Source: Kaistia defluvii (lineage in GTDB: Bacteria; Pseudomonadota; Alphaproteobacteria; Rhizobiales; Kaistiaceae). From it: DNA of 64,000 nt. The translations under genes and the position numbers were made by a program. Under the pieces are notes generated by a model that was not told where the DNA came from, ran no database searches, and saw only the letters and a program-made list of their open reading frames with translations. The stretch's first letter is position 1, and every line of letters starts with the position of its first letter. Of the stretch, positions 1-8,479 are shown piece after piece. Location of the stretch: the NCBI RefSeq assembly GCF_026343955.1, contig NZ_JAPKNI010000002.1:709330-773329 (forward strand), read 5' to 3'.

Positions 1-384
1 CTGGGCATCTATGTCTCCGGCATTCTGGCGCGCTTTTTACGCGCGTCGCTGGTCAGCGAATTGCGCGCCGACTATGTGCGGACGGCCCGCTCGAAGGGGC
101 TGCCGGAGCGGCAGATCGTCGGCGTACACATCCTGCGCAACGCGCTGCTGCCCTTCGTCACCATCGTCGGCCTGATGATGGCGAATTTCATCGGCGGCGC
201 GGTGGTGACCGAGGCGGTCTTCACCTATCCCGGCATAGGCCGGCTGCTGATCCAGGCGATCTCGACGCGCGACTACCCGCTGATCCAGGGCTGCATCGTC
301 ATCATCCTGGTGCTCTACATCGCGATCAACTTGGCCGTCGACGTGCTCTACGCCTATATTGACCCGCGCATCGACTACCGGTGA
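1..384 (+). CDS. Dpp/Opp-type ABC transporter permease, 3' part
   Basis: This is the C-terminal 127 residues of an inner-membrane permease. The reading frame is open at the window edge, so the start lies upstream. The segment carries the BPD_transp_1 coupling region (the arginine-rich YVRTARSKGLPE stretch, then HILRNALLP) and the usual DppB-type end, with two membrane segments and a terminal DPRIDYR. DppB-family proteins are about 310-335 residues, so roughly 60% is missing. It belongs to a separate transporter whose other genes lie left of the window. It is not part of the 4707-10021 operon, which has its own DppB. Substrate unknown (peptide or oligosaccharide class). Confidence 0.9.
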   Translation: MGIYVSGILARFLRASLVSELRADYVRTARSKGLPERQIVGVHILRNALLPFVTIVGLMMANFIGGAVVTEAVFTYPGIGRLLIQAISTRDYPLIQGCIVIILVLYIAINLAVDVLYAYIDPRIDYR

Positions 385-400
385 GGGGAGCTTCGCGCGA

Positions 401-534
401 TCCTCCTTCGAGGCTTCGCTGCGCGAAGCGCCTCAGGATGATGGCGGAGCGCAGCCCATCGATGGCTGAGCGTTCGAAAGCGAAGCTCCGCCATCATCCT
501 GAGGTGCCCGGCGAAGCCGGGCCTCGAAGGAGGC
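401..534. repeat. Long intergenic inverted repeat (palindromic element)
   Basis: Two blocks are mirrored. Positions 402-414 pair with 521-533 (CCTCCTTCGAGGC type), and 431-448 pair with 487-504 (CCTCAGGATGATGGCGGA type). The whole forms an imperfect cruciform of about 130 bp between the end of the permease and the 3' end of a gene on the other strand. Such extragenic palindromes are common in alphaproteobacterial genomes. Here it may also act as a bidirectional terminator, although there is no T tract. Confidence 0.8.
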
Positions 535-559
535 TCCAGTGAGCCAGGATGACGGGGGC

Positions 560-1048
560 TTAACCGACCTTGTGGCCCGGCCAGCCCATCAGCAATTGCG
601 CCGATTTTTCCGCCTCGCGCGCCTTGTCCGGATCTTTAAAAATCCGCGTCACGCATTGCGGTTTGGTGCGGTCGATCACGTCGTAGACCATGTGATATCC
701 GGTCTTGTCCATGATCGGTCCGATCCATCCGGCGCAGTGATCGCAATAGCGCTCCATCGGGGCGGCGTCATTGTCCATCACCTTGGAAAGGCTGGGGCAG
801 ACATTCATCCGGAGCTCGAGGCGGTCCTCGTTGAAATCGAGGTCCATGTCGCAGTTTTCCTCGATCTTGATGTGCGACCAGTACTCGTACATGCCGGCCA
901 GCCCTTGCGTCTGGATCAGATCGAGGATGTGGCGCTCCTGGTTCTTCGAGATCGCCAGCCAGTAGGCTTCCAGCGCCTCCTCGCCCTGGCTTTCGAGGAA
1001 CTTGAAGATCTCGTTGTAGAACCGCGTGAAGTGGTCGCTCGGGATCAT
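560..1048 (-). CDS. Small conserved cysteine protein, paralogue of the upstream gene
   Basis: A 162-residue soluble protein with no signal peptide. The start is ATG at 1048, overlapping the stop of the upstream gene by 4 nt. Longer in-frame extensions would run through that gene. Cysteines are at 66, 84, 102, 105 and 132. Trp57, Cys84 and Cys102 align without gaps with Trp71, Cys98 and Cys116 of the neighbouring 152-residue protein (spacings 27 and 18 in both), so the two are tandem paralogues. The cysteine pattern with a late single Cys recalls the L-2-amino-thiazoline-4-carboxylate hydrolase/V4R-like families, but I cannot confirm that. It is the last gene of the nagA operon (nagA, 152-residue protein, this gene). 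Function unknown; possibly the second subunit of a heteromer. Confidence 0.75.
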   Translation of the reverse strand: MIPSDHFTRFYNEIFKFLESQGEEALEAYWLAISKNQERHILDLIQTQGLAGMYEYWSHIKIEENCDMDLDFNEDRLELRMNVCPSLSKVMDNDAAPMERYCDHCAGWIGPIMDKTGYHMVYDVIDRTKPQCVTRIFKDPDKAREAEKSAQLLMGWPGHKVG

Positions 1049-1503
1049 GCGCGCCTCGCAATCACCTGCCGGCATGCGCCTTCGCCGGTGATTTCGGTAT
1101 CGATGGCGAAGGGCGAGCCTTCGGCCATGGCCTCGTTGGTGCGGCTGGTCTGGTCGCAGAAATGCGGCGAGACGTGACCGACAAGCCCCTTCACATGATG
1201 CCAGGCGGTGCAGCGGCGAACGGTGAGAACGATTTCGTCCGCGCCGATCTCGATATCGTACTCGGCGCCCTCGCGATCGAAGAAATGGCGCCATTGGCGC
1301 ACCAGCTGGCGGGTGTCGCCGGCGATGAGGTCGCTGCGGATGCTGGCGTAGACGTCGCGGCCGACCTTCCTGAAAATCGCATCCATGGCGTCGACGCCGA
1401 AGCGCTCGACAATGAAGTCGATCGTCGTGTTGGTCGCGCCGTGGAAGTCGAGATGGACGTTGCCGTCCTCCTCATAGCGCATCGGACTTTCGTGTGTCGC
1501 CAT
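1045..1503 (-). CDS. Small conserved cysteine protein, first of a tandem pair
   Basis: A 152-residue soluble protein. ATG at 1503 lies just past the nagA stop at 1506, and the stop overlaps the start of the next gene by 4 nt, so translation is coupled through all three genes. Cysteines are at 98, 116 and 144. The block from about residue 30 to 116 aligns gap-free with residues 16-102 of the downstream protein, including the W-x26-C-x17-C spacing, while the C-terminal Cys is conserved with a 2-residue shift. Charged and aromatic residues dominate, with no membrane segment. A distant relation to ATC-hydrolase or V4R-type cysteine proteins is possible but not shown. It probably acts with its paralogue and with NagA. 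Confidence 0.75.
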   Translation of the reverse strand: MATHESPMRYEEDGNVHLDFHGATNTTIDFIVERFGVDAMDAIFRKVGRDVYASIRSDLIAGDTRQLVRQWRHFFDREGAEYDIEIGADEIVLTVRRCTAWHHVKGLVGHVSPHFCDQTSRTNEAMAEGSPFAIDTEITGEGACRQVIARRA

Positions 1504-1505
1504 GC

Positions 1506-2693
1506 TCAGACGCTCCCATAGAGGCATTCGCCGCCGACATAGGTCGCCTTGACGGCCAGCGTCGCCGGGTCGAGGACGCAGAAATCGGCGCGCTTTCCGC
1601 GCGCGAGGCTGCCGATCTCGCTTTCCATCCCGAGCAGGCGCGCCGGCACCAGGCTGGTCGCATGCGCGGCGCGGACCAGGTCCTTGCCCGAGAAGGCGAG
1701 ATAGTTGCGCATTGCCTCGTCCGGCGCCAGCGACGAGCCGCAAAGCCCGCCCTGGCTGTCGCGCACCGCCTTGCCGGGCGCGCTGGTGACGACGTAGCCG
1801 GGATAGAATTCGAAGGTCCGCCCCGGCGTGCCGGCATATTTCATGGCGTCGGTTTCGAGGAACACGCGATCCCTGGGCAGTTGCGCCAGCAGCCTGACCA
1901 GTTGCGGATCCACATGGATGCCGTCGCAGATCAGGCCGAGCGCCAGCGTCGGCTCTGCCAGCAGCGCATCGGTCAGCGACACGACATGCACGCCCATATT
2001 GCCCGGCGGATAGGTCGGCATGACATTGTACATGTGGGTGACGGAGTCGACGCCCCAGGCGACATAGCGCGGCACGTCCTCCGGACGGGCCAGGCTGTGG
2101 CCGAGATGGACCGAAACGCCGGCGCGCTTCATGACGCCGATGAAGCCTTCCGCGCCCTCGCGTTCCGGCGCCACGGTGACGGCCTTCAGCAGGCCGCCGG
2201 TCGCGGCCAGCATTCGCTCGGCCAGCTCGACGCTGGGAGCGACGATGTTTTCCGGGTTGTGGGCCCCGGGCGAGCCGAAACAGGGCCCTTCGCTATGCAC
2301 GCCGAGCGCCCGCGCGCCCTTCGCTTCGCCGCATTGGGCGGCAAGGCGGGAGAGAACGCCTTCCATGCTCGCGGGCGGCAGGCATGGGATCGTCGGCAGG
2401 AAGCCGGTGACGCCATGGCGCAGCATCACCTGCGAATTGGCGGCGACGGCGCCCGGATCGACATCGCAATAGAGATGTTCGCCGAAGCCATGCTGCAGCA
2501 GATCGATGATGCCGGGAAACAGGACCGCCCCCTTGCCGTCGATCCGCTCCCAATCGTCGCCGACCGGCGTCTCGGCGGTGACGATGCCGGCGATGCGGTC
2601 GTTCTGGACGAGAAGCTCGTTTGGCCGCTGCCCCTCGGGGGTGACGATCGTGACATTCGTCCATCTCTGCTTGACGTGCATCTCGCAATCCAT
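1506..2693 (-). CDS. nagA: N-acetylglucosamine-6-phosphate deacetylase (NagA family)
   Basis: A 395-residue amidohydrolase, usual length for NagA, which removes acetate from GlcNAc-6-phosphate in the cytoplasm. Expected family residues are visible: Glu135 in HSEGP, His199 in HLGHS, His220 in THMYN, His260 in CDGIH and catalytic Asp282 in ETDAM. The first metal-site position, Gln-x-Asn or His-x-His in well-known NagAs, reads Leu-Gln-His (residues 66-68), so a one-metal type is likely. It leads an operon with two small cysteine proteins and diverges from an SDR-GntR pair. No NagK or NagB lies nearby, so the true substrate may be an acylated amino sugar other than GlcNAc-6-P. ATG at 2693 has no clear Shine-Dalgarno; ATG at 2681 is an alternative. 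Confidence 0.88.
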   Translation of the reverse strand: MDCEMHVKQRWTNVTIVTPEGQRPNELLVQNDRIAGIVTAETPVGDDWERIDGKGAVLFPGIIDLLQHGFGEHLYCDVDPGAVAANSQVMLRHGVTGFLPTIPCLPPASMEGVLSRLAAQCGEAKGARALGVHSEGPCFGSPGAHNPENIVAPSVELAERMLAATGGLLKAVTVAPEREGAEGFIGVMKRAGVSVHLGHSLARPEDVPRYVAWGVDSVTHMYNVMPTYPPGNMGVHVVSLTDALLAEPTLALGLICDGIHVDPQLVRLLAQLPRDRVFLETDAMKYAGTPGRTFEFYPGYVVTSAPGKAVRDSQGGLCGSSLAPDEAMRNYLAFSGKDLVRAAHATSLVPARLLGMESEIGSLARGKRADFCVLDPATLAVKATYVGGECLYGSV

Positions 2694-2701
2694 CGTTATG
2701 A

Positions 2702-2717
2702 TGTTATCATGCTAACA
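2702..2717. promoter_or_regulatory. Candidate GntR operator between nagA and the SDR
   Basis: TGTTATCATGCTAACA is an inverted repeat with perfect 5-bp arms (TGTTA/TAACA) and a 6-bp centre. It lies 9 bp before the nagA ATG and 30 bp before the SDR ATG, in an AT-rich pocket of GC-rich DNA. Its position suits control of both divergent operons by the GntR-type regulator at 3490. Confidence 0.55.
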
Positions 2718-2746
2718 AAATAACTCTGTGCGGCAAGGAGAAAGAG

Positions 2747-3508
2747 ATGACGCAGCCCTGCGTTCTGGTGACGGGTTCGACCCATGGCATTGGCTATGGC
2801 ATCGCCGAGGCGTTTGCCCGCCAGGGCGCCCGGCTGGTGATCAATTCGCACCTGCCGGACAATGGCGCGCAGGCGAAGCTTTCGGCGCTGACCGAGTGCC
2901 ATTTCATCCAGTCGGATCTTTCGACCGCCGCCGGTGCGGTGTCGCTGGTCGAACAGGCGCACGCCAAGCTTGGCTGCCTCGACACGCTGGTCAACAATGC
3001 CGGCACCTTCCTCGACACGCCCTTCGACGATCTGACCGAGGCGCTGTTCGACCGCACCTTCAATCTCAATGTGAAGGCCTATGTCTTCGCCTCGCAGGCC
3101 TTCGTGCAGCTGCTGGCGCCGGGGCAGGAGGGCGCCAGCATCGTTCTGGTCGGCTCGACCAATTCGGTGACCGCCGAGCGCCACAGCGTTGCCTATGACG
3201 CCTCGAAGGGGGCGGTGTTGATGCTGGTGCGCTCGCTCGCCGTTTCGCTCGCCGGGCGCGGCGTGCGCGTCAACGGCCTCGGCCCGGGCATCGTCGAGAC
3301 GCCGCTGACCCAGCGCGGTCTGGACGTTCCGGGCGTGCGGGCCTCGCTCAACAAGCAGATCCCGTCCGGTCGCGTGGGACAACCGGAAGATGTCGGCGGC
3401 GCGGCGGTCTTCCTTGCTTCGCCCGCCGCAGGCTATATCACCGGCCAGATGCTGTTCGTCGATGGCGGCATCCTCGCCATCCAGAAGACATGGGAACCGC
3501 CGGTTTGA
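2747..3508 (+). CDS. Short-chain dehydrogenase/reductase (SDR)
   Basis: A 253-residue classical SDR. The N-terminal Rossmann motif reads TGSTHGIG (9-16). NNAG is at 83-86, with the catalytic set Ser137, Tyr150 and Lys154 (YDASK) and a C-terminal substrate-loop PG motif. It acts in the cytoplasm on an alcohol, sugar or polyol with NAD(P)H. A strong ribosome site (AAGGAG, 2735-2740) precedes the ATG. The 3' end overlaps the following GntR gene by 19 nt, so the two are co-transcribed. Context with nagA and a Dpp-type transporter suggests an amino-sugar or sugar-derived substrate; the exact substrate cannot be read from sequence. Confidence 0.9.
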   Translation: MTQPCVLVTGSTHGIGYGIAEAFARQGARLVINSHLPDNGAQAKLSALTECHFIQSDLSTAAGAVSLVEQAHAKLGCLDTLVNNAGTFLDTPFDDLTEALFDRTFNLNVKAYVFASQAFVQLLAPGQEGASIVLVGSTNSVTAERHSVAYDASKGAVLMLVRSLAVSLAGRGVRVNGLGPGIVETPLTQRGLDVPGVRASLNKQIPSGRVGQPEDVGGAAVFLASPAAGYITGQMLFVDGGILAIQKTWEPPV

Positions 3509-4494
3509 ACCTCGACGCCTCGCCGCGCCATCTCCAGCTCCGCGACTGGCTTTTCCGGCGCTGGAAGACGGGCGGGTTGCAGGCGGGCGATCGCATCGAA
3601 TCGCAGAACGAGATCGTCAGGCTCTGTGATTTCTCGCTGATCACGGTCGTGAAGACGCTGAAGGACCTGGAGAGCGAAGGGGTCATCCGCCGCCAGGTCG
3701 GGCGCGGTTCCTTCCTCGTGACGACGCCCTGGGCCGAGGCGCACCGTCGCATCGGCTTTTTCTACAATCGCGACATCGTCGGCGGCGGCATCTTCGACAA
3801 TGAGTTCTATACGCGGCTGGTGATGGCGTTCGAGAAGGGCGTCGTCTCGGCCGGGCATGAGTTCGTCATGGGAAGCTTCACCAACGAACGCATGCCGACC
3901 GGCATGTGGGACACGCTCGACGCGGTGGTGCTGACCGGCTTCACCCGGCAGACGCGGCTGGAGCCGTTGAGCGCAACCTCGAGCCAGGTCAGCCTGATCG
4001 ACGCCAGCCTCGACGATCCGCGCTTCCACACCTACCGCCTCGACTATGGCCCTGCTTTCGCGGGGATGTTCGGGGCGCTGGGTTCGGAGCGCCGACGCTA
4101 TCTCTATCTCGACTCGACGATCGGCTCGAAGGAGCAGGCAGCGAGGCTCAACGCGTTCCAAGAGGCCTGCGCCAGCGCGGCCGTTCCGCAGGATCTGCAG
4201 ATCCTCGCCGTGAACCAGGAGACGGATATCGGCAACACCGCCGCTCTGGTCGAGGCGATCGAGCGGGGAAAGCCGGATGTGATCTGCGGCCATGTCCACC
4301 AAAGCTGGCGGCCGCTGATCCGCAGCCTGAGCGAGGCGCGGATCTATCCGTTCCTGCTCGACCAGAAGGGCCCGGGTTTCGTCGTCGATACGGCGGACTG
4401 GATGGCCGAGGTGCTGCCGACGATCGAGTCCAACCTCGTCGACCGGCAAAGCCCGCCGGCCGTGCATGCGTTCCCGGCGCGGTTTCTGGAGTAG
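3490..4494 (+). CDS. GntR-family regulator with periplasmic-binding-like ligand domain
   Basis: A 334-residue transcription factor. Residues 10-80 form a GntR winged helix (RDWLFRRWKTGGLQAGDRIESQ, then a recognition helix around VVKTLKDLESEGVI and the GRGSFL wing). Residues about 88-330 look like a LacI/PBP-type sugar sensor, an architecture seen in AraR-like regulators, rather than the usual FCD or UTRA domain. The start lies inside the end of the SDR gene. Its likely targets are the nagA operon, its own operon and perhaps the Dpp-type operon downstream; a matching palindrome lies at 2702-2717. The effector is probably a sugar or amino sugar. Confidence 0.85.
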   Translation: MGTAGLNLDASPRHLQLRDWLFRRWKTGGLQAGDRIESQNEIVRLCDFSLITVVKTLKDLESEGVIRRQVGRGSFLVTTPWAEAHRRIGFFYNRDIVGGGIFDNEFYTRLVMAFEKGVVSAGHEFVMGSFTNERMPTGMWDTLDAVVLTGFTRQTRLEPLSATSSQVSLIDASLDDPRFHTYRLDYGPAFAGMFGALGSERRRYLYLDSTIGSKEQAARLNAFQEACASAAVPQDLQILAVNQETDIGNTAALVEAIERGKPDVICGHVHQSWRPLIRSLSEARIYPFLLDQKGPGFVVDTADWMAEVLPTIESNLVDRQSPPAVHAFPARFLE

Positions 4495-4576
4495 GGGGCT
4501 TCTTCACCTCTCCCTGAGGGTCGTTGGTGAAGGGCGGCGGCCGCCATTCCAGCTCTTCGTCAGCCCCACACTCGGC

Positions 4577-4677
4577 GTCATCCCGGGCGGAGACCCGGGA
4601 TCCATTCAGCCGGGTTGGCTGACGTACGAAACGCCCAATGTCGTGGCTGTATGGATCCTCGCTTTCGCGAGGATGAC
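4577..4677. repeat. Intergenic palindromic repeat
   Basis: The outer arms GTCATCC (4577-4583) and GGATGAC (4671-4677) match. GGATCCAT near 4598-4604 pairs with ATGGATCC at 4651-4658, and each half carries its own small hairpin (CCCGGGCGGAGACCCGGG; CTCGCTTTCGCGAG). It lies between convergent genes and resembles dispersed alphaproteobacterial extragenic repeats. Confidence 0.75.
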
Positions 4678-4706
4678 GGCCAGGGTGAGGATATGACGGG
4701 AGTGGA

Positions 4707-5542
<836 letters not shown>

Positions 5543-5546
<4 letters not shown>

Positions 5547-6529
5547 GCGACCTCCATCGGAACCGTGGCGCCGATCGGATGCCAGCAGGCGGCCCGGCGC
5601 GGGCCGTCATCGAGTGTCGGTACCTCACTCATGCACTGCTCAGTCGCGGCGGCGCAGCGCGGATGGAAGGCGCAGCCGGCGGGCAGGCTGTGCAGCGGCG
5701 GCACCATGCCCGGGATCGAAGCGAGCCTCGAACTGCCATCGAGCGCGATGTTGTCCATGGTCGGCTGGGAGTCGAGCAGGCCCTTGGTGTAGTGGTGGCG
5801 AGGGTTGCGGAACACCTCCGCAACCGGGCCCATCTCGACGATCTTGCCGGCATACATGACGGCGACGGTGTCGCACATCGCGGCAATGATGGGCAGGTCA
5901 TGCGTGATCATGATCAGCGCGGAGCCGCGCTCCTGCACGGCGGTGTTGAGCCGGCGCAGCACCTGTTTCTGTACGGTGACGTCGAGCGCCGTGGTCGGCT
6001 CGTCGGCGATGATCAACTGCGGATAGCAGGCGAGCGCCATGGCGATCATGATGCGCTGGCGCTGGCCGCCGGAAATCTCATGCGGATAGGCGCGCATCAG
6101 CTGCTCCGGCCGCGGCAGCGACATCTGGCGGAACAGGTCGACGGTCCGCCGCTCGGCTTCCTTCTTGCTGGCCTGGGTGTGGCGACGGATGACCGAGGAG
6201 ACCTGCTGGCCGATGTGCCGGACCGGGTCGAGCGAGGAGAGCGGGTCCTGGAACACCATGGAGATCGTGCGGCCGCGCCGGCTGGAAAGCGCCCGGTCGG
6301 ATTGCGTGATCAGGTCGACGCCGTCATGCCGGACGCTGCCATTCGCCTGCCAGCCCATCGGCAGCAGGCCCATCAGGGCGAGTGCGGTCAACGTCTTGCC
6401 CGAGCCGGATTCACCGACCAGACCCATGCGGGCGCCGGCAGGCAGCGTGAAGTCGAGGCCGCGCACGGCGGTCAGCGCCGTGTTGTGGACGACGAGGTTG
6501 CGGACCTCGATGGCGTTTTCCTGGCTCAT
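5543..6529 (-). CDS. Dpp/Opp-type ABC transporter ATPase (OppD/DppD-like)
   Basis: A 328-residue ATPase. Walker A GESGSGKT lies near residue 40, with Q-loop QDPLSSLDP, signature ISGGQRQRI, Walker B LIIADEP and H-loop THD. The C-terminal 80 residues carry the oligo_HPY-type extension with four cysteines (GCAFHPRC, QC, AC), typical of OppD/OppF proteins. It pairs with the 279-residue ATPase as a heterodimer driving import. It overlaps the permease upstream and the ATPase downstream by 4 nt each, showing translational coupling. Confidence 0.93.
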
Positions 6530-7434
6530 GACGCTCTCCGGGCCAGCTTCGGGTCAAGGACGTCGCGCAGGCCGTCGCCGAGCAGGTTGAGACCCAGCAC
6601 CATCAGCACGATGGCGAGGCCCGGCCAGATGGCGAGCGGCGACGAGATGCCGACCTGCTGTTGCGCTTCGTTCAGCATCAGCCCCCACGAGATCGACGGA
6701 CGGTGCACGCCGACGCCGAGATAGGAGAGGCCCGCCTCGGTCAGGATGCCGGCGGCGAAATAGAGGGTGAACTGGACGATCATCACGCCGGCGATGTTGG
6801 GCAGCACATGCCGGATGAGCACGAAGATCTTGCCGCGCCCATAAAGCCGGGCGGCGGTGATGAAATCCTCGTTGAGCACGCCGATGGCCGCCGAACGGAC
6901 GACGCGGGTGAAGGACGGCGTGAAGAAGGCGGTCAGCGCCAGGATGGTGGTGAGCGCGCCGGAGCCCATGGTGGCGGCGAGCACCAGCGCCGTCACCATG
7001 CCGGGGATCGACAGCAGGATGTCGGCGCCGCGCGAGATCGCCTCGTCGGCGATCTTGCCGGAGGAGGCGGCCGCGAGCCCCGCGATCAGGCCGAGGATCA
7101 GGCTCAGTGTCGCGCCACCGGCGCCGACCAGGATCGAAGTGCGCGCGCCGACCATCAGCTGCGCGACGATATCGCGGCCGAGCACGTCGGTGCCGAGCCA
7201 GTGGCCGGCCGTGCCGGCGGGCAGCAGCCGGTTGCGGATCACCGGGATGTTGGGATTGGACGGCAGGTAGAAGAACGACACCAGCGCCACGGCGAGAAAG
7301 ATCGTGGTCAGCACGATGCCGACGAGCAGCGAGGCGTTGCGGGGCAGCTTGCGCCGCTGCCTGCGGGCCGGCGGCGAGGCGGGCACGCCCAGGGGAGCGG
7401 GGTTGGGCAGATGCGAGGATTTGCTCAGGATCAT
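6526..7434 (-). CDS. Dpp-type ABC transporter permease (DppC-like)
   Basis: A 302-residue inner-membrane protein. The start at 7434 is chosen for its GAAGGAGAG ribosome site; an in-frame extension upstream would run into the neighbouring permease. A cytoplasmic N-terminus of about 35 residues (rich in Pro, Arg and Lys) precedes six predicted membrane segments. The DppC signature LGTDVLGRDIVAQL lies near residue 75, and the coupling helix EDFITAARLYGRGK is present. Partner of the DppB-like protein. Confidence 0.92.
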   Translation of the reverse strand: MILSKSSHLPNPAPLGVPASPPARRQRRKLPRNASLLVGIVLTTIFLAVALVSFFYLPSNPNIPVIRNRLLPAGTAGHWLGTDVLGRDIVAQLMVGARTSILVGAGGATLSLILGLIAGLAAASSGKIADEAISRGADILLSIPGMVTALVLAATMGSGALTTILALTAFFTPSFTRVVRSAAIGVLNEDFITAARLYGRGKIFVLIRHVLPNIAGVMIVQFTLYFAAGILTEAGLSYLGVGVHRPSISWGLMLNEAQQQVGISSPLAIWPGLAIVLMVLGLNLLGDGLRDVLDPKLARRAS

Positions 7435-7445
7435 GGGGCTCTCCT

Positions 7446-8393
7446 TCACCGGGTCGCACGGACGCGCGGGTCGAGCAGGCCGTACAGCAGGTCGACGATC
7501 AGATTGATCGAGATGACGAAGACGACGATCAGCATCACGGTCGACTGCACGACGATGACTTCGCGCGCGGCGACATTGGCGAGCATCATGCGGCTGAGGC
7601 CGGGCAGCGAAAACACGGTCTCGATGATCACCGTGCCGCCGATCAGCTCGGCGATCTGCAGGCCGACAATGGTGACGAGCGGCAGGGCGGCGTTGCGCAG
7701 CCCCACCTTCAGCAGCGCTTCGGTGCGCGTCATGCCGACGGCGCGCGCTGTGCGCAGATAGTCCTGGTTCATCACGTCGAGCACGGCGGAGCGGACATAG
7801 CGGATCAGCACGGCGGCCATGATCAGGCCGAGCGACAGCACGGGCAGCACGAGCGAGCGGATCGCGCCCCAGGGGCTCACCGACCAATCCGTCCAGCCGC
7901 CGGTCGGCAGCCAGCCGAGACGCACGCCGAACAGCAGCGACAGCAGGATGCCGGCCCAGAACACCGGCACGGCGACGCCGATCTGGCTGACCAGCGCGAG
8001 CAGGGCGCCGGATGGCGTGCCGACATTGCGGGCGGCATAGGTGCCGACAGGAATGGCGATCAGCAGACCGAGGACGAGGCCGGAAAAGGCGAGGGGGATC
8101 GAGACGGAAAGCCGTGCCGTGACGAGATCGGCGACGCTTTCATTGGTGCGGAAGGAGCGGCCGAGATCGCCGGAGAGCATGTTGCCGATCCAGTCGAAAT
8201 ACTGGACGGCCATCGGCCGGTCGAGGCCATAGGTATGCGCCAGCGCATTGATCGCTTCCGGCGTGGCGCCCTTGCCGAGCACCACGGCGGCGACGTTGCC
8301 GCCGGCGCCCCGGATCAGCAGGAAGATCGCAACCGACGCGATGAAGAGCGCGCCCAGGAAGAACGCCAGTTTGCGCAGAATGTAGATCGCCAT
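7446..8393 (-). CDS. Dpp-type ABC transporter permease (DppB-like)
   Basis: A 315-residue inner-membrane permease with the full DppB layout. A first membrane helix is at 8-30, followed by a periplasmic segment with YGLDRPMAVQY, then five more helices. The coupling motif QDYLRTARAVGMT lies near residue 220 and the end reads LLDPRVRATR. It follows the binding-protein gene after an 86-bp gap containing a stem-loop, and precedes the DppC-like gene by 11 bp. It forms the heterodimeric channel with that protein. Confidence 0.93.
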   Translation of the reverse strand: MAIYILRKLAFFLGALFIASVAIFLLIRGAGGNVAAVVLGKGATPEAINALAHTYGLDRPMAVQYFDWIGNMLSGDLGRSFRTNESVADLVTARLSVSIPLAFSGLVLGLLIAIPVGTYAARNVGTPSGALLALVSQIGVAVPVFWAGILLSLLFGVRLGWLPTGGWTDWSVSPWGAIRSLVLPVLSLGLIMAAVLIRYVRSAVLDVMNQDYLRTARAVGMTRTEALLKVGLRNAALPLVTIVGLQIAELIGGTVIIETVFSLPGLSRMMLANVAAREVIVVQSTVMLIVVFVISINLIVDLLYGLLDPRVRATR

Positions 8394-8429
8394 TCAACTT
8401 TCCCAGGAAGAGGCCTTGCAGGCGGGTGC

Positions 8430-8463
8430 GACCGCCGCCGGCCCCGAGGAGCTGGCGGCGGTC
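8430..8463 (-). other. Stem-loop between binding-protein and permease genes
   Basis: GACCGCCGCC (8430-8439) pairs perfectly with GGCGGCGGTC (8454-8463) around a 14-nt loop. There is no T tract, so it is more likely an mRNA-stabilising or partial-termination hairpin protecting the binding-protein transcript than a full terminator. Confidence 0.6.
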
Positions 8464-8479
8464 CGATCGCGGGAAGCGA

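Noticed and set aside
1494..2723. 409-codon open frame antisense to nagA
   Set aside because: NagA active-site motifs are unambiguous on the minus strand; the plus frame has no recognisable motif.
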